From NCBI GenBank assembly GCA_964609965.1, contig CAZSTS010000004.1, positions 62,001-126,000 of the forward strand: DNA of 64,000 nucleotides, written 5' to 3'. Below the pieces are notes generated by a model. That model was not told where the DNA came from. It searched no databases and saw only the letters and a program-made list of their open reading frames with translations. Position 1 is the first letter of the stretch. Each line of letters starts with the position of its first letter. Of the stretch, positions 7,677 to 15,188 are shown piece by piece. This stretch comes from JAHJDR01 sp964609965. Its GTDB lineage: Bacteria; UBA10199; JADGCS01. Made by a program: the position numbers and the translations under genes.

Positions 7677-8690
7677 ATGAAGAAGGTTTTATTGATTTTA
7701 GTAATGTTGGCTATTGCATTCCAAGCTCAATCAGCGCTTGCCAAAGAAGTTGTGGCCACAGTTGATGATAATGAAATCACAGAAGCTCAAGTGATGAAGA
7801 TTGCAAGCACACGCATGATGAAAGCCCTCTCACAGATTTATGACATCAAAAGAGGTGCTGTAGAGCAAATTATTGATGATCTTTTATTAGAAAGGGAAGC
7901 GAAGAAAAAAGGAAAAACAGCCAAAGCCCTCAAAAAAGAGATTAGTGACTCAGCTGGCAAGGCAACAGAGAGCGAAGCCAAAGTTATCTATGAAATGAAC
8001 AAAAAAAGATACAAAGGCAAAACCTTCGAAGAATTAAAGTCTAGGCTTATCGGTCAGCTTAACAAACAAAAAAAACAAATGAAGCTCTATGAGTATATTA
8101 AAAACTTAAGAGCAAAAGCTAAAATTAAGATTAATTTAGAGAGGCCTCGAGCCAAGGTTTCAATTGATGATGATCCAGGACAAGGAAACAAAAAGGCCCC
8201 AATTGTTCTTATTGAATTTTCGGACTTTCAATGTCCTTTTTGTAAGAGGGTACGGCCTTCGATTGCTCGCTTGATGAAAGATTATAAAGGTAAAATTTAT
8301 TATGTTTTTAGAGATTATCCCTTGAGTTTTCATGGGCTTGCTAAAGATGGGGCCAACGCAGCGAATTGTGCAAACGAACAGGGAAAATATTGGGAATATA
8401 ATGCAAAGCTTTGGGATGACCAACAAACTATCTTTAGTAAAAAGCTAAGCAAAGAAGAATTCTACGGAAAGCTAAAACAAATAGCTAAAGACCTGTCGTT
8501 AAAGACTTCTAAGTTCAACTCTTGTCTTGAAAGTAAAAAGTACTTCAAAGAAATTGAAAAAGACTTACAAGATGGGATGGCTGCTGGCGTAACAGGAACA
8601 CCTGCTTATTTTATTAACGGCTTGTTTCTTTCTGGCGCGCAACCTTACGAGGCCTTTAAAACCATCGTTGATGAGGAGCTAGCAAAATAA
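7677..8690 (+). CDS. Periplasmic thiol oxidoreductase: SurA-like N-domain plus DsbA-like thioredoxin domain
   Basis: A 337-residue exported protein. Residues 1-22 are a signal peptide ending QSALA. Residues about 25-155 resemble the helical SurA/PpiC N-terminal chaperone segment. Residues about 160-335 are a DsbA-like thioredoxin fold with CPFC at 186-189 and the cis-Pro loop VTGTPAYFI. It probably introduces or shuffles disulfides in the periplasm and may hold unfolded substrates with the N-domain. GAAAGGA six bases before the ATG sets the start; a TTG 15 bases upstream is less likely. It is followed one base later by lspA. Confidence 0.85.
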   Translation: MKKVLLILVMLAIAFQAQSALAKEVVATVDDNEITEAQVMKIASTRMMKALSQIYDIKRGAVEQIIDDLLLEREAKKKGKTAKALKKEISDSAGKATESEAKVIYEMNKKRYKGKTFEELKSRLIGQLNKQKKQMKLYEYIKNLRAKAKIKINLERPRAKVSIDDDPGQGNKKAPIVLIEFSDFQCPFCKRVRPSIARLMKDYKGKIYYVFRDYPLSFHGLAKDGANAANCANEQGKYWEYNAKLWDDQQTIFSKKLSKEEFYGKLKQIAKDLSLKTSKFNSCLESKKYFKEIEKDLQDGMAAGVTGTPAYFINGLFLSGAQPYEAFKTIVDEELAK

Positions 8691-8691
8691 A

Positions 8692-9243
8692 GTGAAAAGC
8701 AAACTCAAAATAGTCTTGTTAATTGCCCTCCTTGTTTTTGCTGCAGACCACATCACAAAGTGGCTCATTGTTGACAGCATTGCTTTAGGCGGCAAGGTAA
8801 CGCTTATTCCAAACCTATTTGACCTTGTTCATGGGAGAAACTCAGGTGCTGCCTTTGGTTTTTTAAGTGGCTGGGACTCTCCCTTGAAAGATTGGTTTTT
8901 TTATTCGGTTGGCCTTGTGGCTCTCATCTTCCTTTATTATTATGTCAAAGCAGTTAATGTCTCAGATCGCGTAACGCTTGTAACTTTAGGCATGATACTA
9001 GGGGGCGCTTCTGGCAACATTGTCGATCGAATAATCAGGGGAAATGTCGTCGATTTTCTCTCTGTTCACTATTACCACAAGCTGTGTTCTTTTAAACTGT
9101 TGGGGTATCAATTTACTTTTCCCCTAGATTGGCCGGCTTTTAATGTTGCTGATTCGGCTATTACCGTGGCCGTTTGTCTCTTGTTGATCCAACAACTCAG
9201 GATCATGAAAAATGACAAGAAAGCCCCGCTAATCGACAAATAA
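8692..9243 (+). CDS. lspA: Lipoprotein signal peptidase (signal peptidase II)
   Basis: A 183-residue inner-membrane aspartyl protease with four hydrophobic segments. Family boxes are present: AADHITKWL, NSGAAFGFL, GGASGNIVDR and FNVADSAI. The two catalytic Asp residues lie in GNIVDR and FNVADS. It cleaves the signal peptides of diacylglyceryl-modified prolipoproteins. It starts with GTG one base after the previous stop and is followed after two bases by lgt, so lipidation and cleavage enzymes are co-expressed. Confidence 0.95.
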   Translation: MKSKLKIVLLIALLVFAADHITKWLIVDSIALGGKVTLIPNLFDLVHGRNSGAAFGFLSGWDSPLKDWFFYSVGLVALIFLYYYVKAVNVSDRVTLVTLGMILGGASGNIVDRIIRGNVVDFLSVHYYHKLCSFKLLGYQFTFPLDWPAFNVADSAITVAVCLLLIQQLRIMKNDKKAPLIDK

Positions 9244-9245
9244 TT

Positions 9246-10031
9246 ATGTATCCATTTATTTTTAAATCAGGTGAATTTGTTGTTCCTGCGTTTTTTTTCA
9301 TGACAATGCTAGGTGTTTTGGCTTGCACTTTTTATGCCTACTTTAGAGCACCAAAGCATGGGTTTTCTCAGGTTGCTATTTTAGACATGGGAATTATTGG
9401 GGCTATTTGTGGTATTCTTGGAGCGCGTCTTTTTCATGTTTTTTTTGAATACCCTTGGTTTTATTTAGAGGACCCATTGCGGTTTTTTGAGTTTTGGCGC
9501 GGAGGCTTTGTTTCTTTTGGAGCCTATATTGGCGGGGCTTTGTCCCTGATGCTGTATCTCAAAATTCGTAAGCTTCCCATACTAAAGTACGGAGACTTTG
9601 CGGTGTTAGGGGTTCCTTTTCTTATCATTTTTATTCGCTTGGGTTGCTTGGGTGCTGGTTGTTGTTATGGAAAACCAACAGAATTCATTTTTCATCTTAT
9701 CTTTGATCATCCTGCTTCTGATGCAGGGTCAAAGTTTGCCGGCCAGACGCTCCATGCTACACAGATTTACGATCTATTAAACGGCGTTTTTATTTTTGCG
9801 GTTCTTAACCTAAGATATGCAAAACGAAAATTTGATGGCGAAATAGTATTGCTCTTGTTTATGCTTTACAGCTTAATTCGTGGTGTGATTGAGTTTCTAC
9901 GGGGCGATGCAGACAGAGGGGTCTATTTAGATGGCACGCTATCAACGGGTCAGATAACTGGAGCGCTTATTTTTGTTTTTTGTTTAGTGCTTTATGTTGT
10001 GCTTTGGAAAAGAAAAAAACGTCTGTCATAA
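9246..10031 (+). CDS. lgt: Prolipoprotein diacylglyceryl transferase
   Basis: A 261-residue polytopic membrane protein that moves diacylglycerol from phosphatidylglycerol to the lipobox cysteine. Recognisable parts are GARLFHVFFEYP, WRGGFVSFGAYIGG (the HGGL-region equivalent) and RLGCLGAGCCYGKPT. Several lipoproteins with clear lipoboxes are encoded elsewhere in the window. The gene lies between lspA and an intramembrane protease gene with gaps of only a few bases. Confidence 0.94.
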   Translation: MYPFIFKSGEFVVPAFFFMTMLGVLACTFYAYFRAPKHGFSQVAILDMGIIGAICGILGARLFHVFFEYPWFYLEDPLRFFEFWRGGFVSFGAYIGGALSLMLYLKIRKLPILKYGDFAVLGVPFLIIFIRLGCLGAGCCYGKPTEFIFHLIFDHPASDAGSKFAGQTLHATQIYDLLNGVFIFAVLNLRYAKRKFDGEIVLLLFMLYSLIRGVIEFLRGDADRGVYLDGTLSTGQITGALIFVFCLVLYVVLWKRKKRLS

Positions 10032-10037
10032 TTTATC

Positions 10038-10703
10038 ATGACCTCTTCTAATAAAAAAAATATAATCACAGCTCTTATTGCTTGGCTTTTTGTTGTAATT
10101 GCTATTCGTGTTTTTGGGTTTTTTCAGCATGTGAGTTTTATTTATGAAAATATGGCTGTTATCACAGCAGTCATTCTTCTCTATACGCCTGTCTTGGTCA
10201 GTATTAGACGGAAAAAACCTATTGAGTATTGGCGCCTAAAAAAAGATTCGCTCTTGCCAGATCTTAAGATTCTATTATTAGTTTCTGTGATTATTTTTCC
10301 CTTATCTTTTGTTGTAAATCATTTTTATCAGGTCCTCATACAGCAGGCTGTTTATCACCCAGGGCATTCAAAAATATGGACCATGTTTATTTTTACGCAA
10401 CTCGTGCTTGTAGCTTTTCCAGAAGAGTTCTTTTTCAGGGGGTTTTTACAAGAGGTTTTTGTAAAGGCCTTTCCCGCAAAGCGAAAAGTTTTTGGTGTTC
10501 CCATGGGCATGGGGATTGTTTTTGTTTCTCTTGTCTTTGCTTTTTCACATAGTCTGATAGCCTTACAGTGGTGGCATGGTTTGATTTTCTTTCCTGCTCT
10601 TGTTTTTGCTTGGCTTAAGGAGAGGACGGGTACTGTTTGGGCATCAGTCGTGTTTCATGCGGCGTGCAATGTCTTTGCCTACTGGGTCGCCTTGCACTAT
10701 TAA
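10038..10703 (+). CDS. CPBP-family glutamic intramembrane protease
   Basis: A 221-residue membrane protein of the CPBP/Abi (CAAX protease-like) family. The catalytic motifs are EEFFFRG (Glu129, Glu130, Arg134), FAFSH (His171) and FHAACN (His207, Asn211), within about six to eight hydrophobic segments. It follows lgt by six bases. Some CPBP members (myxosortases) process MYXO-CTERM surface proteins, and the product encoded at 20830 has such a tail. Location with lspA and lgt makes a surface-protein maturation role attractive, but this is inference. Confidence 0.88.
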   Translation: MTSSNKKNIITALIAWLFVVIAIRVFGFFQHVSFIYENMAVITAVILLYTPVLVSIRRKKPIEYWRLKKDSLLPDLKILLLVSVIIFPLSFVVNHFYQVLIQQAVYHPGHSKIWTMFIFTQLVLVAFPEEFFFRGFLQEVFVKAFPAKRKVFGVPMGMGIVFVSLVFAFSHSLIALQWWHGLIFFPALVFAWLKERTGTVWASVVFHAACNVFAYWVALHY

Positions 10704-10710
10704 ATTTATA

Positions 10711-10815
10711 AAAAAACACTCATCTACTGCGTTGAAATAGAAATTTCGAATTCAACGTATTCCAATACGCTTTCATCCAAAATTTCTATTTCGCCTTGTA
10801 TCTGAGCACTTTTTA
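10711..10815. repeat. Nested palindromic repeat element, copy 1
   Basis: An imperfect inverted repeat of about 105 bp. The perfect inner arms GAAATAGAAATTT (10734-10746) and AAATTTCTATTTC (10780-10792) enclose CGTATTCCAATACG (10756-10769). The outer ends are TCATCTACTGCGTT and CGCCTTGTATCTGAGCA. A diverged copy lies at 45040-45148. It sits directly after the CPBP gene and could end transcription. Confidence 0.7.
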
Positions 10816-11219
10816 ATAAATTTAATTACGTGCAAATGTTGCTGAGGAAAGCCTCTTTTCGGCCAGAAAGCTCAATACGAAACAGTGTTTTTTTGGGGTA
10901 GGATAGGTCGAGAAAATAATAGTGGTGCAAAGTACACCCCCTTTAGAAAAAATCTAAAAAAAAGTTCAAAAAAACCCATTTATAACGCTTTGATATTATG
11001 CGCTAAATAGCGTCAGCCCTGGGTTTGGCGTGATAATCTAAAATAAAAGTCTTGCAAAAAATAGCAGATCTGATCTGATTCTAAGTGTAAGCACTGTCAA
11101 TAGTGACATGCTCTTTTAAAAGAAAGTCGTCAGGTGTTAACTGGGTGTCGTAGATGTGTAGAAACCCCAGAGAATAATGACGATTGTGGGGCATAAACCC
11201 CACAGCTTGGTGCCGCAGG
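10816..11219 (+). other. Noncoding stretch with local hairpins, possible leader or small RNA
   Basis: I see no convincing gene in these 400 bases. It contains GAGGAAAGCCTC near 10850, an AT-rich segment, and the hairpin GTGGGGCATAAACCCCAC near 11187, and it ends at a terminator-like hairpin. It could be the leader of the AraC-type gene or a separate small RNA. It does not match tmRNA, RNase P RNA or SRP RNA by eye. Confidence 0.3.
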
Positions 11220-11261
11220 GTTTAATAATATGTAATTATTAAGAATATTATTAAACTTTTT
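11220..11261 (+). terminator. Terminator-like hairpin upstream of the AraC-type gene
   Basis: GTTTAATAATAT (11220-11231) pairs perfectly with ATATTATTAAAC (11245-11256) and is followed by TTTTT. It lies about 30 bases before the AraC-type start, so it either ends an upstream RNA or acts as an attenuator. Confidence 0.6.
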
Positions 11262-11289
11262 GGCACTAAGTTTGCTTTGGATGGTAGGT

Positions 11290-11832
11290 ATGGATACTCA
11301 AAACTTACATACACAGACCGAAGAGGTGAAATCAGAATCTGGAAGGACAAAGTCTCCTTCAATACGCAAATTGTATTTAACCAAAAGAGCCACGGTTTTG
11401 CGCGAATCCTTTGAGCAAAACAGAAACAACATTCAAACCTTTGTACAAGAGGTTGAGTCTAGTTCTTTCAACGCAACAAAAGACGAGCTTTTGTTTGCGC
11501 AGTGTTTGGGCTGGATGCAAGACAATCTCTACAAAGAAGCCAGTATTGCTGACTTGGCAAAGGGATTGGCTGTCTCTGTAAGAAAGATTCAGCGACTGTT
11601 TTCGTTCTTTTTAGACAGAACGTATACCAGTGTTCTTTTGGAAATGAGAATTGAAAGCGCTAAGAGTTATTTGTGTCAGCATAAAAACTCAGTTGGTGAA
11701 GTTGCATTTATGGTTGGGATTAAAGATCATGCTTATTTTACGTACTTGTTTCGTAAAGCAACAGGCGTGACTCCAACAGAATACCGACTCGCGCTTATTC
11801 AAGATCAGTTTGCAGAAGATGCTGCTGAGTAA
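11290..11832 (+). CDS. AraC/XylS-type DNA-binding protein
   Basis: A 180-residue protein whose C-terminal half (about residues 75-175) is an AraC-type double HTH: IADLAKGLAVSVRKIQRLF for the first helix pair, and VGEVAFMVGIKDHAYFTYLFRKATGVTPTEYR for the second (conserved G-F-D-Y-F region). The N-terminal 75 residues are charged, show no known ligand domain, and are too short for an AraC cupin. Starts at 11281 and 11290 are both possible; TTG 11260 overlaps the terminator hairpin and is rejected. It stands alone, with terminators on both sides. Confidence 0.8.
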   Translation: MDTQNLHTQTEEVKSESGRTKSPSIRKLYLTKRATVLRESFEQNRNNIQTFVQEVESSSFNATKDELLFAQCLGWMQDNLYKEASIADLAKGLAVSVRKIQRLFSFFLDRTYTSVLLEMRIESAKSYLCQHKNSVGEVAFMVGIKDHAYFTYLFRKATGVTPTEYRLALIQDQFAEDAAE

Positions 11833-11855
11833 AAGATTTATAACCCTCCTTTTGT

Positions 11856-11906
11856 AAAAAGGGCCTTGCTTTTTTGCTGTCGTGGCAAAGAAGGGGCCCT
11901 TTTTTA
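11856..11906 (+). terminator. Rho-independent terminator after the AraC-type gene
   Basis: AAAAAGGGCC (11856-11865) pairs with GGCCCTTTTT (11895-11904), with an inner TTGC/GCAA pair and a U tract. It lies 24 bases after the stop codon. Confidence 0.8.
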
Positions 11907-11940
11907 TTTCCTCAGAAACAAATATCTATTTCAATTAGCA

Positions 11941-12822
11941 TCATTCATATGGCGTGATTTCTGTTACTTTACCTCGAAGATTTGTGTCGCTGATATACCC
12001 TTCATTTGTAAAGTTGCCTTCAGCAATAGCAGAGATAGCCTCATTCACCATGTTTGGTCCAGAGGCAGGCGCAGACCAGATTTCACCAATGCCAGGCCCA
12101 TAATGGCCCTCCTCTTCTTGAGGTCTTGCCCCGTGGATTTCAAATTCAATTACTCCTTGTCCTTTCTTAAGGCGATAACGGGCATACACAGTTGTTCGTG
12201 CTACATAACCATTTTGATAGAGATAGAATCCCAGCCTTGCCCCTTGTTCTCTTGTGAGTTGTGGTGCCCCTACAAAAAACTCAAGGCTTTCGTCAGGTCT
12301 GACTTCGGGAGTAAAGGAGCTATACTCAACGCTATCTAAAGCCAGGAGATCGACGACATCGTCCAATGCGTTTCTGTTTTTTCCTCCCACAATTCCTTCA
12401 GTATGAAGCAGTGTCTTTTCTGGATCGGTTGTGTCGATAAGCGTTAGACTTGCATAGTATCTTTGCCTAGGCATTGGGGTTAGGTTTAAATATGCAGTTG
12501 AAGTGTTGTTGGCATTATATTCTCTGCCAAGAAGAATATCGTCAATGCGGCTCTGTTGTTCATCTGAAAAAACAGGTATAAAATCGTGCGACTCCCTGTG
12601 AATAGAATAAATTGCTTCAGAATGATCAAGGACTTGTCGTGAAGAAATCCAGCCTGGCAAAGATCTTGCATTTGGCCTTGGCTTTTTAGGGCATGTCATT
12701 TCTTCAAGCCTTTCTGCTTGGGCTTGAAAATCAATATCTGGTTGTTCGCTTTGCACAGGTTGATCGAAGGCGATGGTTTGTTCTGTTGGATTCACCTCAC
12801 CCAATGAATGAATTGCAGTCAT
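11941..12822 (-). CDS. Orphan hypothetical protein with CAACT/CGATA promoter
   Basis: A 293-residue protein that I do not recognise. It has no signal peptide or membrane segment. It is mixed alpha/beta, with a conserved-looking centre (YLNLTPMPRQRYYASLTLID, GARLGFYLYQNGYVARTTVY) and an acidic, Pro-containing N-terminus. The start was set at 12822, which has GGGGTG five bases upstream. ATG 12876 is possible. The TTG at 12918 lies inside the promoter and is excluded. It is a single-gene unit after the recA terminator and belongs to the same promoter class as other orphan genes in the window. Confidence 0.6.
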   Translation of the reverse strand: MTAIHSLGEVNPTEQTIAFDQPVQSEQPDIDFQAQAERLEEMTCPKKPRPNARSLPGWISSRQVLDHSEAIYSIHRESHDFIPVFSDEQQSRIDDILLGREYNANNTSTAYLNLTPMPRQRYYASLTLIDTTDPEKTLLHTEGIVGGKNRNALDDVVDLLALDSVEYSSFTPEVRPDESLEFFVGAPQLTREQGARLGFYLYQNGYVARTTVYARYRLKKGQGVIEFEIHGARPQEEEGHYGPGIGEIWSAPASGPNMVNEAISAIAEGNFTNEGYISDTNLRGKVTEITPYE

Positions 12823-12902
12823 GATTGCACCCCATATCTCTATTTGTTTTGGTTGGATTAATGCTGAGCAGCCCATATCTGCCCACACCCATGTGTTAGT
12901 TG

Positions 12903-12927
12903 TATCGCTCTTGTTCAAGATAAGTTG
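12903..12927 (-). promoter_or_regulatory. CAACT/CGATA-class promoter motif
   Basis: On the minus strand AGCAACTT is followed 15 bases after CAACT by CGATA (CGATACAA). The predicted transcript start is near 12896, upstream of the gene at 11941-12822. Confidence 0.65.
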
Positions 12928-12986
12928 CTAAAAAAATAGCCAAAGATAACAAGGTGATAAGAGCAAGGATGTCTAATGCTTTTTTA

Positions 12987-13120
12987 CCGGGGATTGAAAT
13001 CCCCGGCTCTATGCTTTTGTCCTGAAGGACAAGGATCCCATGTCCCAACGGGACAACAGTATATAGACGGAGACTTTAGTCTCCGGAAGTTTTGATGTTT
13101 TAAGACAGGATTCCTGTCTT
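12987..13120. repeat. Array of five short perfect hairpins
   Basis: Consecutive unrelated palindromes: CCGGGGATTGAAATCCCCGG (12987-13006), TTGTCCTGAAGGACAA (13017-13032), TGTCCCAACGGGACA (13041-13055), CGGAGACTTTAGTCTCCG (13068-13085) and AAGACAGGATTCCTGTCTT (13102-13120). A sixth, weaker one follows near 13138. They resemble REP-type palindromes. No transposase for them is in the window. Confidence 0.65.
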
Positions 13121-13164
13121 TCAGCCGAAGGGTGATCCGTCCTTTGGCGGACGCAGGAATGACA

Positions 13165-13201
13165 AATAAAAAAACCTCCCCTGGAAAATACAGGGGAGGT
13201 T
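13165..13201 (-). terminator. recA rho-independent terminator
   Basis: AACCTCCCCTG (13173-13183) pairs with CAGGGGAGGTT (13191-13201). Read on the minus strand the stem is followed by a run of T. It lies 30 bases beyond the recA stop. Confidence 0.88.
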
Positions 13202-13231
13202 AAAGGAAGGCGTAATGTGTTTTGTTAAAAC

Positions 13232-14323
13232 TTAACTCGCTTTGGCGTTTTTGGCGACTTTTTTTGCTGCAGCGTCTTCGATATTGGCAACTTTGCTTTC
13301 GCCATTACTGGTATTAGGAAAGAGTTTTTCTTTAATGGCTTTAGATATTTCTGCCATGGTGCTGGGGTTTTCTTTAAAGAAGATTTTGGCGTTCTCACGA
13401 CCTTGACCAATGCGGTCTTCTTTGTACGAATACCAGGCGCCGCTTTTTTCGACCACTTCTTGATCAACAGCGAGGTCTAAAATGTCTCCCTCTGTTGAGA
13501 TGCCTTCGCCATACATGATATCAAACTCTGCTTCTCTAAAAGGAGGGGCCATTTTATTTTTAACAACCTTAACTCGTGTGCGGTTGCCCATGATTTGGTC
13601 TCCTTGCTTGATAGCGCCAATACGGCGGATGTCGAGTCTTACAGAAGAATAAAACTTAAGTGCGTTGCCACCAGTTGTTGTCTCGGGGCTGCCAAACATC
13701 ACACCGATCTTCATTCGGATTTGGTTGATGAAGATGAGCATCGTATTTGATTTGCCTACAGTGGCTGTGACTTTACGAAGCGCTTGGCTCATGAGTCTTG
13801 CCTGTGTTCCCATTTGATGGTCGCCCATGTCTCCCTCAATCTCACTCTTTGGAACAAGGGCTGCCACAGAGTCAACAACCACAAGGTCTACAGCGTTAGA
13901 TCGTACGAGTGTTTCGGCAATTTCTAAGGCCTGTTCTCCAAAGTCTGGTTGGCTGACTAAAAGGTCGTCGGTGTTGACACCTAATTTTTTTGCGTAGCCA
14001 ACGTCGAGTGCATGTTCAGCATCGATAAAGGCGCATACACCACCAGTTTTTTGTGCTTCGGCAACTGCTTGCAAAGCTAAAGTTGTTTTACCAGAAGATT
14101 CTGGACCGAAAACCTCGACTATGCGTCCGCGTGGGAGACCGCCTATGCCAAGCGCCATGTCTAATGAAAGACAGCCTGTTGAGACAACGCCTACATCAGA
14201 GTTTTTGAGTTTTCCTTTTGAGTCGCCAAGCCTCATGATGCTGCCTTTGCCGAATTGGCGTTCAATGCTTGAAAGGGCGAGTGATACTGATTTTGATTTT
14301 TCTGTTTTATCTATTTGTGACAT
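13232..14323 (-). CDS. recA: Recombinase RecA
   Basis: A 363-residue RecA of normal length. Signatures are the N-terminal ALSSIERQFGKGSIMRLG, Walker A GPESSGKTT, Walker B VVVDSVAALVP, the L2 loop region (FINQIRMKIGVMFGSPETTTGGNALKFYSS) and a Lys/Ala-rich tail. It forms filaments on single-stranded DNA, drives strand exchange and activates LexA cleavage. AAGGAG five bases before the ATG fixes the start. The promoter at 14484-14512 carries a LexA-type box, so it should be SOS-induced, with a leader of about 155 bases that includes a REP-like repeat. Confidence 0.98.
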   Translation of the reverse strand: MSQIDKTEKSKSVSLALSSIERQFGKGSIMRLGDSKGKLKNSDVGVVSTGCLSLDMALGIGGLPRGRIVEVFGPESSGKTTLALQAVAEAQKTGGVCAFIDAEHALDVGYAKKLGVNTDDLLVSQPDFGEQALEIAETLVRSNAVDLVVVDSVAALVPKSEIEGDMGDHQMGTQARLMSQALRKVTATVGKSNTMLIFINQIRMKIGVMFGSPETTTGGNALKFYSSVRLDIRRIGAIKQGDQIMGNRTRVKVVKNKMAPPFREAEFDIMYGEGISTEGDILDLAVDQEVVEKSGAWYSYKEDRIGQGRENAKIFFKENPSTMAEISKAIKEKLFPNTSNGESKVANIEDAAAKKVAKNAKAS

Positions 14324-14344
14324 AGGGTCTCCTTATTCGTGGAT

Positions 14345-14376
14345 TCCTTCGACTCTCTGCGTTCGCTCAGGACAGG
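14345..14376. repeat. REP-like CCTTCGAC...GCTCAGGAC repeat, copy 1
   Basis: TCCTTCGACTCTCTGCGTTC followed by GCTCAGGACAGG. It matches 25058-25087 at nearly every base, and its complement resembles 39804-39838. It lies in the recA leader. Confidence 0.65.
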
Positions 14377-14483
14377 CGTGAATCGAAGATCAACGGTAAC
14401 AATGATTTAAATTTTTCAATGTTCAAAGTGCAATTGAAAAGAACAAGGTGTGAAATCAAGGTGTGTTATCTAGCGTCTCAGGC

Positions 14484-14512
14484 ATATTAAACGATCGTTC
14501 ACTATTTGGCAA
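14484..14512 (-). promoter_or_regulatory. recA promoter with LexA-type box
   Basis: On the minus strand TTGCCA (14512-14507), a 17-base spacer and TAATAT (14489-14484). The spacer and -10 edge hold GAACGATCGTTT (14500-14489), a one-mismatch GAAC-N4-GTTC box. The same arrangement with a perfect box precedes rarA. Confidence 0.72.
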
Positions 14513-14746
14513 GAGGTTTTTTTGAGGGGTCGAATGTCCAAGGTCAAAGGTCGGGGATTCGGACATTTGACTTTCGACCTTCGACTTTAGACCTGATTTT
14601 CCATTCTCAATATGAAACAATGTGGTGACAAAAGACATCAGACAAAAGACATTCTAGTAGCCAGCCACCTAATATTACTAATGTATTTAGCCTTCACAGG
14701 TGGCATGGTCTATGCATTATACTCTCTTTATACAGGGAGATATATT

Positions 14747-15091
14747 ATGAATAAAAATGAAATTATAGATGTATTAAGGGCTTTGTTTAAAGGATTTAAT
14801 TTGAGGTTCGTCCTCATAACTGTCACTTGCATGGCTTTGTTTGTTTTTGTGGCAGAGGCAGGGCATGCTATCAAAAATAAGAAGGACAAGTACACAGAGC
14901 TTTCTCAGGCCTATTACATGGCAAAGGGTGGTGTTGAGTATGCTAAGTTTTTAAAAGACAGAGGTTTTGATGTTGAAGTCAAAGACAAGGCCTTTGCCAA
15001 AGGATCGTTTTCAATCGTTGAAAAGCCAGATAAGAAAAGTGTTGTTGTGAGGGCGAAGGTTGGGGAGACGGAGATGCGGCTGGAAGAGTGA
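14747..15091 (+). CDS. Small membrane-anchored pilin/PilX-like protein
   Basis: A 114-residue protein with one hydrophobic segment (about residues 20-40, FVLITVTCMALFVFVAEAG), then SQAYYMAKGGVEYAKFLKDR, which resembles the A-x3-A-x2-G-x2-YA helix of PilX/GspK-type minor pilins, and a short beta-rich tail. Pilin identity is tentative. AGGGAG seven bases before ATG 14747 supports this start. The 423-base gap before it contains the recA leader and promoter and a repetitive stretch at 14530-14596. Confidence 0.55.
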   Translation: MNKNEIIDVLRALFKGFNLRFVLITVTCMALFVFVAEAGHAIKNKKDKYTELSQAYYMAKGGVEYAKFLKDRGFDVEVKDKAFAKGSFSIVEKPDKKSVVVRAKVGETEMRLEE

Positions 15092-15188
15092 TTGCGTCTG
15101 GCGTCTAGAGTCTAGCGTCTAGCGTATTAATCTGAATAAAAGTAGAGGCTCACCTTATGATCGAGATGGTTGTTGAAGGGGAGTAGGT

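Noticed and set aside
10816..11261. Known structural RNA (6S, RNase P or tmRNA)
   Set aside because: GAGGAAAG and several hairpins occur, but no diagnostic core could be matched by eye.
12987..13120. CRISPR array
   Set aside because: The palindromes differ from each other, spacing is irregular and no cas genes are present.
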